From Phytoseiulus persimilis (lineage: Eukaryota; Arthropoda; Arachnida; Mesostigmata; Phytoseiidae): a DNA stretch of 64,000 nucleotides. The stretch spans positions 20,146,745 to 20,210,744 of the forward strand of contig CM075102.1 in NCBI GenBank assembly GCA_037576195.1, given 5' to 3'. Both the position numbers and the translations under genes were made by a program. Numbering within the stretch: the first letter of the stretch is position 1; the number at the start of each line of letters is the position of its first letter. The notes under the pieces are model-generated. The model was not told the origin of the DNA and did no database searches. It was given only the letters and a program-made list of their open reading frames with translations. Positions 1 through 13,346 of the stretch are shown one piece after another.

Positions 1-3000
1 CCGCCCCTCATTCGTGGGAAGGCTACGTTGACACCGCCCCAACGCGAACGAAAGCACGACCACACTCTATGTTGGCCCTGGTTGTAGTCTAACCGGCAGC
101 TTAGAGCAGCGTCATGGTACGTGTCCACAACCACCGTGAAGACCTGTTGTTCTGGAAAGTTTTCGAACATCGAATTCGAACTGAATAGGCGTGGTCAGTT
201 GCCGCCAGAAGGAGGTTCCGATCTTTGAGGAATAGCAGGGAATCTTGACAGGAAACGCAGATCGTTTTCAGAACGATGGAGAGGCTATCTAAAAATACTC
301 TAAGGAAAGCCAAGCCCGAGACCTTGTCACGAAGAGATACTCCGTCTGGAACCTTCGGAGAGCAAACGTAAAGAAGGTAGATCAGGTCTCTGAGCTAGAC
401 GTCCAGACGTAGCGAGGGAAGAAGTTAGAAGGCGGGTTGAGGTGTCCCTGAGGTTAGCGTCGCGTCTGCTTGTGACGATCGACAACCCAGACGACGAGGT
501 CAGATATCGCGTGCGCGCTCTGCTCTAAGAGTTGCAAGCATCGTAAAACGACCCTAGTACGCTCTTCCTCGGACTCACTTCTACTCACGCAGACAGACAG
601 TCAGTTAGTCAGCCAGCCGACCAACCTACAGCCGCTCGAGCGAGCTGCGCTTCTCCGAGTCGGTTTTTCCGAACGGTGACGTGCGATGATGATCGGTTTC
701 AATGACAGTGTTGTCAAAGAGCTTCAAATTGGAAAACACGCCGAGTGGACACAGCGTTCGCAAACAGAACTCCTTCCGGAACGCGCAATCGCCTGAAAGA
801 CTGTGCTCAGAATCCTGGGAAACTTCCGACTCGCTGCCCGATTCTCTCATAAAGCAAACGGACGGAAAATCAGCAATTTTCGAATTGCGGGAATAACGGC
901 TGGAATCTAAGGCTCAGAGCTCTTCCTTTTCATCGGAGTGGGGATTCATCCCTCCCTTGGGCACCTTCCCCGAGCTGAGAGAACCGAAGAAGTTATATCC
1001 TCACCAATTTCGAAACGCTACGTTCTGAACGAGCGGTTTAGCGCGTTGTCATGGACTCGATGACTTTCGGAAAGCACGGACTGCCTGCCCTACGCAAGAT
1101 GACGGAACATGACTATCAATGCCCCGCATGACGGGATATAGTGCAGAGCGCGATGTACAGCTGCCGCCCAGGCGTGAGCTAATCCGTTTCACGTCGCGTA
1201 GTGCAAGAGCCCCAATCTGGCAAAGGCTCGAGTCGTGGACGCTCTGACGAAGAGAAGAGAAACGCGTTCGACAGTGCGAACGAGTCTATCCCAGAGGACG
1301 TTTGACCGCTCGAATGGCTGACCGGCTCAGCGGCGCGCAGCTCCATGACAGTTTGAGCTCGAATCGATTGTGCGACATCCGAAGCGATGCTCTGCAGCCC
1401 AGTGGTATCCCGCCAACAAGGCCAAAGAAGTTCAGCGCGCCGGTAAAATGATGGCGCCAAGGTCAGTCGGCTCACCGCGCGCTCCATCCACGCTGCGGAC
1501 CGGTCGACGTCAGCAGTCGCCACGTCGACGCTCGCCTGTTGTCTCTAAAGATCGTACGACGCTTATCCGATCTCGAGGAGCAATCAAAACAGCCGATTGT
1601 CATACCTCGTGCACATGGGATGTCCCTGACTTCGCAGCTCGAATTTCCGGATCGATTTAGAAACTTAGCTTTAGTCAATTGGCACTAGGACTGATACTGA
1701 ACAGTCCAGGCTCGGAAGTGGAACAGAACCATTTCACTCCGGAAGTTCGTTGAAGCTGAAAAACTTCAGGACGAGAATCTACGGACGCAACGAGTTGAGA
1801 GCCCACCGTGAGCCCTGGAGCGACAACCTTGGGACACACATTTGGAAATCTTTGAAGCTTCGCCGGATTGGAATGTGGGCAAGGAAATTCGGTGGCTCGG
1901 AGGTGTTTTCCAACACAACCGGAGCCAGCCAACAGAAGCGCAGCGTTCGTTCGAGGAGATATGTCGTATCGTTGAATAGGATCCGTTCCACCCGGAGAGT
2001 CGATAACAACGACCTTTTCCTTTTCAAGTCGATATTGGTGGTTAGCATGAGAACAGTTAAGAATCGCTGCTGACCAACTGAGAAGTGCTAACGCTTCTGG
2101 TCCAGACGGCAAACGGAAGGTTCAGCAGTTCGAGAATAACAAAACATGAGCACTCTCCGGAAACCTAGGTCATCACGGATGCGCTTCTTCAGCCATAGGG
2201 ATGCATTAGCTAAAGGCCGCGACCGGATACGGAGGATGAGCGCCTAAGTGAACGGAAGAAGCGAATGGGATTTACGTTTACGATTGCTGCTCATCCGAAG
2301 CGGAACATTTTTGCCACGCTACACCTGTTGGAGCTTCATTGAGGCCGTCTCATAGGCCGAGACCGCCGTCCACTGACTTCGACGCTCTCTCGGATTTGAA
2401 TCGATTCAAAACTAAATGTTGAGAATCCGAAGTGGAACCAGCTTTCCCAGGAACTGAAACGGATTCCAGACTGTCTGTGCTTCCTGAAGTTTGTCAGGTG
2501 ATGCGCAGCTGGCGCAAAAAAAAATAATGGTAATCGGCCTTGCTTGGCCTGTGGTCGGAAACGCGCCGGAAGTCGGTTCGAAGCTGTTCCAAGGCGGAAC
2601 GCCGATTCTGACGAACAGCTCGTCAACGTCTCCCGCCTTAAACCACTGGAGTTCAAATAAAGGTAATTGCCGCGGCAGTAAAACGATGTCGAGATAAACT
2701 GTTGGGCTCGCGAGTCTACATCGGAGCCCTCTGGGCTAGGACTTGATTTGCATTCCAATATTAACAAGGTTACAAGTTCAGATCGACAAGCGTAGGTTGT
2801 AGTGATCCGAACAATGAGCAAGCCGCTGCAACCGGGAAACTATTTTACTCGATGGAAAGTTCTCCGGGTCCACATTACGAATGATGTGCGGCATCTCGAG
2901 TCACAACCTCTCGATGGCGGGGAAAACGCCGCATCCGGGGGAAATATTTCAGCGAAGCCATCTGGCGATACAAGTTGAATATTTCAGCAACCAGATTGTC

Positions 3001-4967
3001 GGGCACCGTCCGTACTCAAAGTCCAAGCTTCAACAAACTCAGAATCTCGTTACGGGCGCCCAACAAGTATGACGGTTCGACTTGGTTCATTTCCGGGAGA
3101 TTTAGGTGATCGTTCTTGGTCATTCGAGGCTCATCCCATTGATTCCCATATCAGACGGGCATCCTGCCGTCAGATGCCCTGGATTAATGCGTCGGTATGA
3201 ACTCGGCGGCGACACTTGCCGAATCACTCGAAATTCCCCCCCCCATATCCGGAATCAACGCCGTAATATCCCTCTCAACACTATTCTCACTTCAACAGAA
3301 GGAGGGAGCATTGTTGGTAGATCTGGAGCAGAGACAACATCTGAGAGGAAAGCGCTCCACTTATCCCGCATCCCAAGAGACAAGAAAGCGGAGCTTTGGA
3401 ACTCTTGTGATCCGCATCGATGATGCAAGACTTGCCTCAGTGTTCTCGAACCGATTTTGTAATGTCAGCTTGGAACCGGGCCCGTCTGACAGCGATCGAC
3501 TCGCGGTAATCGAGAAAGTAGCCTTGAAAATATGACACTTGACTCGGTTGCGTCAACTGCACACGAGACACTCGAGTCCGGAGCTACTCATCCCTGTGAA
3601 AGCTCGAAAGGGGAAAATGAAAGCTCTGGTGGAGCAGGTGGGGAACGGAAGTATCATCGACTTCTCCCGACTTGGAGGACGACCAAAGATACCGACAGAG
3701 GCTCGGCTCCGCTTCCTCTTCGGACTCGACACGCCAGAAGCTCTCAAGTTTCGGGGGATTCGCGGACGAATACTTTGTGAATGGTCCAATTTTTTTTTTC
3801 ACAACCATGACAGAGCGGTAGAGTGCTCCTAGAGGGAGTTTCTACGATTCGTGTGTGCCAATGACGACCGTGTCGCGAAATTGCGTGGCAGCCTGGGATC
3901 GTTGCAAGAGAAGAGGATAGACAGTCATCCTCACGTGCTCACGTCACTTCTTGGCCGAACATCCACAGTCGATGGCAGTTAGGATGGAAAAGAGGTCAAT
4001 CGATCCCGTAGTCGAATTATTGATTCTCCATGGTAGAACAACAGTTATCCAAACAACACAGCACGGATTAGTTCCCTCTGAGATAGGAAGAAATGAGGCT
4101 TGTTATCAAAGTTCGTCGAGGTCGCCTCCATTGAGAATGGTGATAAAGCGGCATGCAACGGCGCTGTTGGAGATAATTGATTGAAAATCCTTCTTATCTT
4201 CACAGCGACAAATCCAAAACGTGGCCCCAAGAGGGACACGTGTCCAGAGCGCGCAAACTGAGACGCAAAAGAAACATCAAGTATCCATGACGTAGCATTT
4301 AATGGCGGGATAGCCTTCGACGGCGAGACGGCCAATAGATGACTATGGATACCAGAGAGCATAGGAGAAACAAACAGCTTGACAGTCCCTCGCGCAACAC
4401 TTTCCGACGGCCCCATTCTACTCCGGCAGAAGTTGGAGCATTCGCGGAAGGGAGAGTTTCTTTTTCGCTCAGCTCGTCAGCTCACTGACTAGGCATCGGC
4501 TCTCGGTTATTCGAGGAAAAATTAATGCCCTGGAGGAACGACGCGACGGTTTTCGAGTTCTCACCTTCGGGGTGGGATCGATCGAAAGTTTTGGCAGACA
4601 TTCTCTCCCGAGTTCGACTCCGGGCGATCTTTCGATTACAATCCGGGAAGACTGCGTATCCTCAGATGGTCAGGAACTTTTGGTTTCAGCAACAAAGTGG
4701 ATAACTCAGTGAGCCATGACCATCAGCGATCTCCAACTCTACCCATAGATATCCCGGAAGCTGCTGATATGATCATGGCAATCCGCAATGTCAAAATGCT
4801 TTCTGACGTGAACGAGTCGAGGATAGGAATTCGGTGAGAATTGATTCCCGGCCCGGAGCGCAGATCGTTCCAATAAATTGTTCATCCCTATTGAAGAGAG
4901 CGGGAGAAGCCACCGCATGAGATACGTCCTCACACAATTTTCCTCTTCCAAGTTTCAGGTGGGTTCC
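1..4967. other. Region with no recognisable gene
   Basis: I read both strands and found only open frames shorter than about 160 codons, with no domain motif, signal peptide or convincing splice chain. Overlapping frames on both strands look like chance products of the roughly 50 % GC composition. The interval may carry regulatory sequence or decayed repeats, but I cannot assign any. Confidence 0.5.
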
Positions 4968-5054
4968 ACATAGGTAATAATAATTTAATTTATATCACCG
5001 ATTCGGTATCTGCGACATATATATATAACAACTCAACAAATTACATAGGTAATG

Positions 5055-7109
5055 TCATCCTCTTCCGCGGCCTAACTCGGATAGGGATGGGGCTTCATGG
5101 CGATCCTTCTGGTGGTAGCGCGTGCAAGCTTTTCCGCAGTATTTACACACACAGCTGGATGCGGGGTAGTGGAAGTCACTTCGTTGGCACAGGAGATGGT
5201 GGAATCCGTGCACTGAGTATCGGGCTATGATGTGTCGCATGTCATAGAGGGGCATTTTCCAGTCGTTCGTGATCATCGCCGGGGAGGTATAGAATTCAGC
5301 CGGGACCTCTCTCATTTTTTGGCTAAATATCTCTCTGAACTTCGACAGTGCCTCTGTCGGGGGCAGTTGGAATCTTCTCACGAGGTCTTTCACGAGAGGT
5401 TGCGTTCCAGCCATGGTTAAGACCAGCCGGTTGCTGGCATTTCTGGGTAGTCCCATTGCCCGTTTCAGGAACGTTGGCTTAACTCTGTCCAGCGCTGTCA
5501 GTTGACCGGCGGTCAGATCCTCCCATATGATCTGGATTCCGTAAGAAGCCACCGGGGCGATTTTCATGTCAAACAGCCTGATGACGGTCGTCATTGCTAA
5601 TTTCTGTGGGCACGGGATGCTGCACATTGCCGATGTGCTCTTTCGGACACGCTCTGCGACGTGAGCTCCGAAAGATGTTCCACTTGTCGTGAGTTCAACC
5701 CCCAGGTAGGTGAACTGCGGCACGAATTCGATTGGCGTGTTTCCCAGGTGTAGCTTGTCCGTTTTCCTAAGGCGCCCACCATTTCTGAACTTCATCGCCT
5801 TTGTTTTCTCGGTGTTGATCACTAGTCCGTTGTTCTCGCTGTATTCCATCAGGAAGTTTGCGCTTTTCTTCAGCTCTAGAAGTATTCTTGAGTATAGGAC
5901 TAGGTCATCGGCATACTGGGTAATTTTCACGCATGAGAAATCGAGCATCGACGGGAGGTCACTCATGAGGACTATGAAAAATATTGCGCTTAGTTTGTCG
6001 CCTTGAGCGTACCCAGTCGTTTGTCGGAAGGGCTCGTGCTCACAGACTCCGTCATCCAGAGCGATAGTATTTGCCCTCAGTATGGATGACAGGAGACTCA
6101 GGAAACGCTTTCCGACTCCTACGCATGCCAGTTTCCGCAGCAGTATCGACCTGGGGGGCGGAGTCGAATGCAGCACGGTAATCGAAGAAGATGGCGTAGA
6201 GAGGCTTTTTCTTTTGTTCGAGTGAGTGCCGTATTTCCGATATCAGCTCGCTACATGCCGTCATCGTGGAGTGTTCGTTTCGAAATCCGTGCTGCTCCGG
6301 AGGCAGAACTCCGATAGCTTCGAGGTATGTGTTCAAGCGCCGAGCCAGTATCGAGGACAGAATCTTGTAGAGGCAGCTTTTCTTGGCACTTCCTCGCCAG
6401 GACGAGGGCGAGGAGGGATTTCCTTTACCCTTAGGAATGACTTTGAGAGTACAGCTCAACCATTGTTCCGGAACGCAGCCAAGTTCAAGGCACTTGTTGA
6501 AGAGGTCAGTCCATAGCGGTATCAGAGGTACGGCGGCTTTCAGGTGTTCATTCCTGATCAGATCCGGCCCATACGCTTTCCCTGATTTCGATCGCTCGAT
6601 GGTTATTTGGACTTCTTCGATGGTGATGCGCGCTTCGAGTTCCTCGGCGAGCAATGTCCCGCAAATGGGATCCGGGGACGGAGACGTTTCTGGCACGAAC
6701 TGCGGGATGGTATTTGCGGAGCTGAGAAGAGTTTTGAAATGGCCTCGCATGATTTCTGCCGGGACGGGGCAGCTCCGATACACTGGCACTGCTCTGAGGG
6801 CCATGTGGGGGAGAGACTGAGCTTGGAGCACCATTTTGTCTTCCTCCGTACACGCGTGCATCTTTCTCGTGAGGTCGATTAGAGCCCTGTACGTTCTCCG
6901 GTGGGCACAGTAGAGATCTTTCATGACAGGGTTTATCCTGGACAGGATCAGTGTTTGGATCACAATCTTGCGAGCGTCATAGCATCTTTGGTCGAACCAG
7001 ATGGGCGATCGGCGTTACCTTTTTATCGTTTGGCACACTGCTCCGGTGATGCATTGCGTCAGCTCGTTTGCGATTTCGTCCACACTTGATTCGAAAAGAA
7101 GTTTAGGTA
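5055..7109 (-). mobile_element. Decayed non-LTR retrotransposon (reverse transcriptase)
   Basis: The minus strand encodes a non-LTR (LINE-type) reverse transcriptase in two overlapping frames. Frame one (to about 6153) carries the fingers and palm, including the FFDYRAAFD motif with its catalytic Asp. Frame two (6176 to 5055) carries the GYAQGDKLS block, the YADD catalytic motif, the TYLGVEL block and a C-terminal Cys/His knuckle (CX2CX7HX4H). The frames meet at a C6 run (G6 on plus, 6153-6158), so one inserted base breaks the ORF. Upstream a WFDQRCYDAR segment, typical of the start of LINE RT regions, is preceded by an in-frame TAA at 7015-7017. No endonuclease domain is visible, so the copy looks 5'-truncated as well. 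Clade not assigned. The frameshift could be an assembly error, but the additional stop argues for real decay. Confidence 0.9.
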
Positions 7110-7373
7110 ACATAGGTAATGAGATGGCTTCAGATACGAGAAAGAACCTCGAGACGATTTATTACCATGACAGCCATTCGATAGATACAGATCTCAAGCT
7201 CGAAATTCGTCGAGAAGGAACTGCTCCAAGAGATTCATGCTTGCAACTGCGACGATTTTCTTCGGAAGGTGGACTTCGGAGTGAAACTTCAACGGAGGCT
7301 TTGAAGCCCGTCAGAGTCTCCTCTGTATGGACATTCCGCACCTCGACCACTATCCTCGACACCTGATTCCGCA

Positions 7374-9215
7374 TCACTTCCCTTTCTTGAAAGAGCCCTT
7401 ACTTTTGGGTTTTTTGGCGGAAGTTGGTTCTTTCTTTATGTCGGACTTTCGCTTAATAGCCGGGGTCGTCGGAAGAGCCTTGAAAAATGAATCCAGCCGA
7501 CCTTGCTGCGAACTGCTTTTTCCTTTCTGGAGTTTCTTCGCCCCGTTCCTAGAAGGTACGCAACCCTGCGTCAATCACTGTCTGAACGAAGTGTTTTCAA
7601 CTAAAGTCGGAGGGAATATCTGAGTAGAATGGTTCAAAGTACCGGATCCGCTCCTCGTTGAAACCATTCTCCTCGCAGAGGAACTTCACGAGACCCTCTT
7701 CATCAGGCTCTGTCCACTTGAAGTCCAGCTCGCTCCCGGGAGTGACGTCAGGTTTCTCAAACAGCTCTCTGGCACGCTCGTACTGCCAGTTCTCGGGCGG
7801 GGGGTATTTCTGTGCAGGCGAGAGACTTGAAAATCGTATTCTTCGCTCATGGAATCAAAAAACGTCCTCCAAACAGGTCTGTAGCAGCCGAGAATATAAT
7901 TATGCTCGTACCTTTGCGTCGATATTCTCCAACACTTTCTCGATGCTTCGGTTAGACTTCATGAGCTCTATGGCCCTTTTAGGCCCCACTCCCTTGATCG
8001 TACCACAGTAATCACAACCCAACAATATGCAGAGGTCGATGAACTCTTTGTGAGTGAAATCTAACTCGGCGAGAACCTTCTGCAGGTTGAATTCTTTGAT
8101 GGGCATTTTTCTGTAGAAAAATAATATTTCCCGGTTTCCATCTTGGAAAATTGACGAAGGGTGGTACTTGGCTCGCGTTCTCTCGCTGTCAGTGCTCGAT
8201 AGTAGCAGCGGAAGCCGAGTGATAACTAATCGACTCATCGCTAGATGTCGTCCAGATGGACGGGGACTTGTTATTACCAACCAGCTCACCTCGCTTCGCT
8301 GAAAGTCATGTGTCGCAGTAGGATTGAGGACCCGAATGTTAAACAATCCATATCTTCAGTTGCGGCAGCGAACACCTTCCCGGACTTGACAAGTTCGGCG
8401 CATTGGGCCTCGGCTTCACAAGGAGCCTCAATGAATGGAACGCCCATAAGGCCCAGGAGCCGCTTAGCATCGGTATTGTGCTGAAACGAAACAGTTGCTC
8501 TTCAGTTTGAAGAACAGCTCCCTACATGATGAGGAAGGAACCCAATCTAGCTGTCGCGTAAATCGCTTTTCGAGTTCATATACCTGCTTCGAAACTTTGA
8601 CGAGTCTCCTCTGAAATTTGTTGATATCCTCTTGGTTGCCAAGCTCTGTAGCTTTCTCTAGCTCTTTCTGAGCTTCTTCGCGACGCTCAGCTCGTTTCTC
8701 TAGCTCGCCGCCTTTCATCTCCGGGGGCTTCCCATCGAAAACGTACAAAGGTTTGATTCCTGCAACGGTGGCTCTTATTGCTTCGATCGCAGTCTGAGTG
8801 TGGTCTTCATTTGGGTTACCGACTTCGAAGAGAGACGTAGATTCAAGAGGATGTTTCTCATAGATCGTTGTCGTCTGACTCACCGTTCTCGATCATCCGA
8901 ATTGTTCGGTAGAAGAAGCCGACGAGATGTGAAGTGGTTTCTCCCTCTGAGTTGGTGAGCATGTTGTTCTCCTGGCGCACGGCGATCAAAAATTGATAGA
9001 GGCACATAGAAGCGTCGAGCGCGATTTTTCGCCCTAGAAAGCATGGACAACCCGTTCAGATGATGCTCGATTGAATTGGAAGAGCGCATCTGTCATTCGA
9101 ACGAAATGGGGATCCAAAGCTCTGGCGGCTTACCGAAGTAATTCTTGATTTCGCCTTCTTTGATAGCACCCGGAGCCACATCTGCAATAAGTTTCGACAA
9201 TCCGTGTATTCCCAT
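7374..9215 (-). CDS. FEN1: Flap endonuclease 1
   Basis: Structure-specific 5' nuclease that removes RNA-primed flaps in lagging-strand synthesis and acts in long-patch base excision repair, in the nucleus. Seven exons: 9215-9134, 9033-8884, 8759-8584, 8480-8290, 8110-7912, 7809-7643, 7548-7374. Phases close throughout to give 379 residues (human 380). It starts [10 protein letters not shown], the conserved N-terminus that must be free for metal-site geometry. Visible metal ligands are Asp in ALDASM and VFDGKPP, the two acidic residues in [17 protein letters not shown] and GCDYC. A PCNA-binding PIP box (QGRLDSFF) precedes a lysine-rich tail. The intron 6 donor (GTACTT) is weak, but the frame and family alignment support it. 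Head-to-head with MRPL18, with 429 bp between start codons, suggesting a shared promoter. Confidence 0.97.
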
Positions 9216-9644
9216 ATTGGACACCTGATTGGAGCTCCAGACGGTTTTCTTAACAGGGAAACTTCACACTCAAGTCTGACCACCCTCTTGATGATCTTCT
9301 TCTCGGCTCTGATGTTGTCATCTCAGAAAAGCGCGCCAATCGCTTCTCCAACAGCCAGCGCTCGGCAAGCGGACATTCAAGAGTGTCGAAGTTGAGCTTT
9401 CTTGTCATGTTCCAGGTTTTCACCCGGCCGAATGACCTCAAACTCGGTCCGACTCGGCAAACTCGGCTCTTGAACCACGGGCACTGTTTCCACCGAGACT
9501 GATTCCGGCGATTTCGTTGGTAGCGTCACCGCATGTTCTCCGATTTTGAATTTTCGCGCCTCCCAAGCATAAATAAGACCCGTGCGGGTCTATCGCACCC
9601 AGAAAACCTGAACATTCACGCGAGTTTCGCGTGAAATCGGGGGA
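9216..9644. promoter_or_regulatory. Candidate bidirectional promoter FEN1/MRPL18
   Basis: This 429-bp interval lies between the divergent start codons of FEN1 (minus) and MRPL18 (plus). It must hold the 5' UTRs and start sites of both unless further upstream exons exist. I see no clear TATA element and did not identify specific factor sites. The role is inferred from position only. Confidence 0.45.
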
Positions 9645-10451
9645 ATGTGGTCGCTAAGAGCTCTGATGCGAGCTCCGGCTCAAACCCGAGTCATGTGTTC
9701 GAATATTCCAGCAACAACAAAGAACAGTTTCGAGATAAATCCGAGATTCATCAATCGCAACCCCCGAAACCTCGAACAGATGCTCCTTGCTCGGAAACCT
9801 TCGGGTTTCGATTGGGATCTGCCCTCGAGAGAATTTTGGTATCGCCTCGAGATCGATATCTCGATCAGGCATATAAGAGGTGAGCGTGTTCCCTCGACGA
9901 ACCCTGATCCAATAACTGTTGCTCGTGCTCTGGTCGGGCACCGGTCGCGCACATTTTGATCATAGTTGATTCTGTAGGGAAAATCCTGCACAACGGCGGT
10001 TCTGCGGTGGTTGAAGCATTCAGCGGCGAGTGGGGAATCAGGAAACAGATCACTTCTGCATCCGATCTGACAGCAGCGTATAGTGTGGGAAGAGTGCTTG
10101 CCAAACGGTGTCTGGAAGCAGGGGTCGTCGCCGTACACTACGAAGTTCCACTATCGTTGAAGAGTTCCAAGAAGGTGGGTTAATATCAGGGTACATACTA
10201 GGTAAACTGAGAACCGCATGGATATCATATCTCGTTCTCATCCAACACTACCAATAACGCTCAACGCAACCGCTATTTGTTTCGGAGCACCGCACTGCTG
10301 TCATCTCGTGAATGAACATACTCGTTATACTTGAATCACCTTGCAGGTTCAGTCGCTTCTGAAAGGCTTCACAGAAGAAGGGGTGCCCATCAAGGAGCCG
10401 GACGCGGTGGACGAGGTTGAAGACCGACCGGCAGTCACCATGTACAGATGA
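9645..10451 (+). CDS. MRPL18: Mitochondrial ribosomal protein L18
   Basis: Component of the mitochondrial large ribosomal subunit (uL18 family, 5S-rRNA-binding fold in bacteria). Three exons, 9645-9879, 9966-10174 and 10347-10451, give 182 residues; human MRPL18 has 180. Family marks are FINRNPRNLEQ near residue 35, the SREFWYRLEI segment, then VGRVLAKRCLEAG and the C-terminal GVPIKEP stretch. Exon 1 ends phase 1 at AG|GTGAGC and exon 2 begins after a CATAG acceptor; phases close exactly. The N-terminal 25 residues are Arg/Ala-rich without acidic residues, consistent with a mitochondrial targeting sequence. Divergent from FEN1. Confidence 0.93.
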
Positions 10452-11538
10452 TGAGCAAAGTGGGGTTAATCATATCCAATAAAGTAGTTTATCGTGGAAC
10501 AATGTGCCAGAAACTTCAGGTTTTCATGAAGGTTTCAGAAAGGTTTTCATTTGAGCAAGAATCTGAACTCTCATGTGGAGGTACTCCTTTCCGAGAAAAG
10601 GATCATAAAACACTCGAAACATCGGTATATTCCAACTTGGGTTTATTCTCTCGCTCCCGAGGCCGAGGCCACGCAGAACTGATCAGAATTTATTCCAGTC
10701 TTAGCTAGTTATTGAAGACGGCGAAGATCTCAGCTGCCTCCACTCGCATTCCGGTCTGACTCAGGCTAAATGATACTTGTTTTCTCTGTGGGACAGCGAC
10801 GGTTTCATCGGACCTGCTAACCCACTGCCTGGCTCGATTCTCGGAGAGCACTTTTGAGTTCGTCCCTCCGTACTCGGGATCGAACCGTCATCTATCTTAG
10901 AGCATCGTCAATTTCAGATTTCAAACAAAAGTATTGAACCAAGCAACGATACACGCTCGCGGTAACACTCAACACATCTTCTCGTCCAGCTGCTTAACAA
11001 CTCAACCATTTGCCGATAAACGATTTCCCATCATCATCATCATCGCTACTATCACCGTTATCATCGATAAGGCGAGCTCGGTCAGATATGCAAGCTCTCA
11101 TTTTTCCATACCTGCATCGGCCGCTGAGGCACGGCGGCGTGCGGCCCGGGGCGGAGGGTTGAAGTCTCGCGCAATGTCGTTCCTCCTTCCTAGTCCGACC
11201 AACCAAGGGCGACAGCCGAAAAAAAAAACGCAAAATGCCGCACCCAAAAAAGTGCCGCTCGGGCCGGACCGCCATCTCGCTATCAACAAGCCACTGATCG
11301 TCCGTATCGTGATACATAATCTGTTCATGCTGAACTTGAATCGGTGCGAATCACCGCCGAAGACGAAGAAAATGAATTCTTCTTTCCGAGTTCCAGGAAT
11401 TATTCGACACTCACGTTCATATTCGTTTTTGCATATAATTCCGAGCGCTGCTGATAAGATTGATAATAACGATAACGAGAACCGTGCTTATATTCAAACA
11501 TAACATTCAAAGTCGGAGTTCATCTATTCGGACACTTC
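10452..11538. other. Intergenic between MRPL18 and V-ATPase C
   Basis: About 1.1 kb between the 3' ends of MRPL18 (plus) and V-ATPase C (minus). It includes a possible AATAAA at about 10477 just after the MRPL18 stop, and a short CAT/ATC-rich simple tract near 11030-11060. The longest plus frame here (10934-11503, 189 codons) has low-complexity composition and no recognisable domain, so I do not call it a gene. Confidence 0.4.
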
Positions 11539-13031
11539 TTAGTGACCCTTATTTTCTACGAAGTCGATCACAATTTTGAAATACACGTACGGGTAGTACT
11601 CGGAGGGGCCCATGTTGAACCCTGGAATATCCTCCACAGGTCCGGACGCTGCGCTGTTGTCCAGGTGGCTGTAGAGTTGGTTGAGGAGTTCGCGGAGGCG
11701 TCTCATGGAACGTTTCTGAGGTTGGAGCAGCATTCCCTGGAAGTTGACTGGCAGGCCGTAGCGGAGCACCGATTCTACGAATAGACGTAGCGCTTTGGTG
11801 TGAATCCACGCGATGAACGCTTCGCTGAAGTTATTGCGGATCCAGCGGATGAGCAAGGCGAGCTGTCGCTTCTTCTCCAGCTCCATACGACCTCTCTCAT
11901 CCTTCCCCGACTTGATACTCTCTTCGTTGTATTCGAAGTCGCGCACTATGAACTTCTGAGCACGCGCCTTGTTCTTGAATTCATCGACAACTTTGCGGAA
12001 GAGAGTGACGGTGAAGAGGCCGTGATCGCTGTCCTCGAAAATGAGCTGCGATGTCTTAGGAACGACATACTGGTTGTAACCCTCGTAGTTCGCGAGCCAT
12101 TCTTTGTAGTTAGCTTTAGGAACTACCACCAGAATGGTGACCAAGTACTCGGAGCCGAGAACGAAGTGTTCCTTCTTCACGAGATCCCCGAGATTCCTCA
12201 CGAGAAGCGAGCCGGTCTGCTTTCTTTCGTAGGATTGTATGTTCGACTTGAGGGTGTTGTACGCGGAGGACCTCGTCTTCAGCTCGGCGTCGATGATTCC
12301 CATCTGCTTGTTGATCATTGCTGTCAGCGCGGGAAGGGGCTGATGTTTCGGGTACTTCGCCATATCCCACGAAAAGCAAGTGACGTAGGATGTCAGATTG
12401 GATCCATTAGCCTAACGGGATGAAATGTTCATGAGAGAAGGCAGTTCCATGAATGTTCGTAGCATCCGTTTTTCCCCTTCAACCAAAGTGATTCGAGCAT
12501 CTGTCTCGATCGGCAAAGCTCATGCTTTGACTCAAGCACGTTCACATTCTGAAGAACGCTTTGACACCCGCGCTCGAACGACAAGGCGGGAGCGTCACCC
12601 CAGGTTTCCAACAACTCACCAGAAGATTTTCTGCTAGTTTGTCTCTTTGGTCTTCGAAAACGTCACCCAGATAGTTGGCGAGCTTCCGGGTCACCTGCTC
12701 AGTGAACTGATCCACCCTTTGGAGTTCATCCGAGAGTGAGACGAGCTGGTCGAGTGTGCCAACCTGAATCCGAGAAACAATGCCGTTTCAGAAACTGTTC
12801 GATCAGGAAATTCAGAGAGATGAACCCCGTGAACATTTCCGATGTTAAATTTCCGACGCTTCCGGGAATATTCTCCCGAGAAACCTCATGAAAACCGCTC
12901 ACCTTCAAGTCGGGGAGATTGAATTTGAAGTTTGTTGACACTTGCTCCCGCGAGGTAGCCTGAGACAGTTTATCGAATGTCTGCTGACAGGTCTGTTCAC
13001 CTGGAGCTGAAATGAGCCAAAACTCGCTCAT
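11539..13031 (-). CDS. ATP6V1C: V-type proton ATPase subunit C
   Basis: Peripheral stator subunit of the V1 sector that links V1 to Vo and controls reversible assembly of the proton pump on endomembranes. Three phase-0 exons (13031-12903, 12763-12620, 12411-11539) give 381 residues, matching the family (human C1 is 382). It begins [13 protein letters not shown], the conserved N-terminus, and contains [37 protein letters not shown] and [13 protein letters not shown], all diagnostic. The start sits just inside an exon that follows a TTTCCAG acceptor at about 13038-13044, so at least one upstream exon exists. A candidate is 13430-13347, which would extend the protein in frame (see findings). Confidence 0.96.
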
Positions 13032-13346
13032 GATGACCTGGAAAGACGTAAGAAAACAGTAAATGAAGGATCGTGGAAACCTCTTGCCACAAACAGATTC
13101 TCTGCATCGCGGAACCACGTGATACAAAGCCTATCATCCGCTCCAGGTTCTCGACACAGGAGACTGTAATGTAACTGCAGAGTTTACTTGTTCCTCCAAG
13201 GTCCCCATTGTAGCTACACTTCCGTCCAATTCTTAACCTGTTTCACGCAGACGGAGAGTTCGTTCCTGACCGAAACAGGCGCGAATTTTATGTCGCTGGA
13301 CGCCAGATCTATCGGAACAGGTTTCGAGAACACATGACCGTGTCAC

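Noticed and set aside
11098-11503. Long open frames on both strands next to V-ATPase C
   Set aside because: Low-complexity and CAT-repeat driven, no motif, and overlapping on opposite strands; probably chance.
11800-12423. 207-codon plus-strand frame opposite V-ATPase C
   Set aside because: Exact antisense of a well-supported conserved coding exon.
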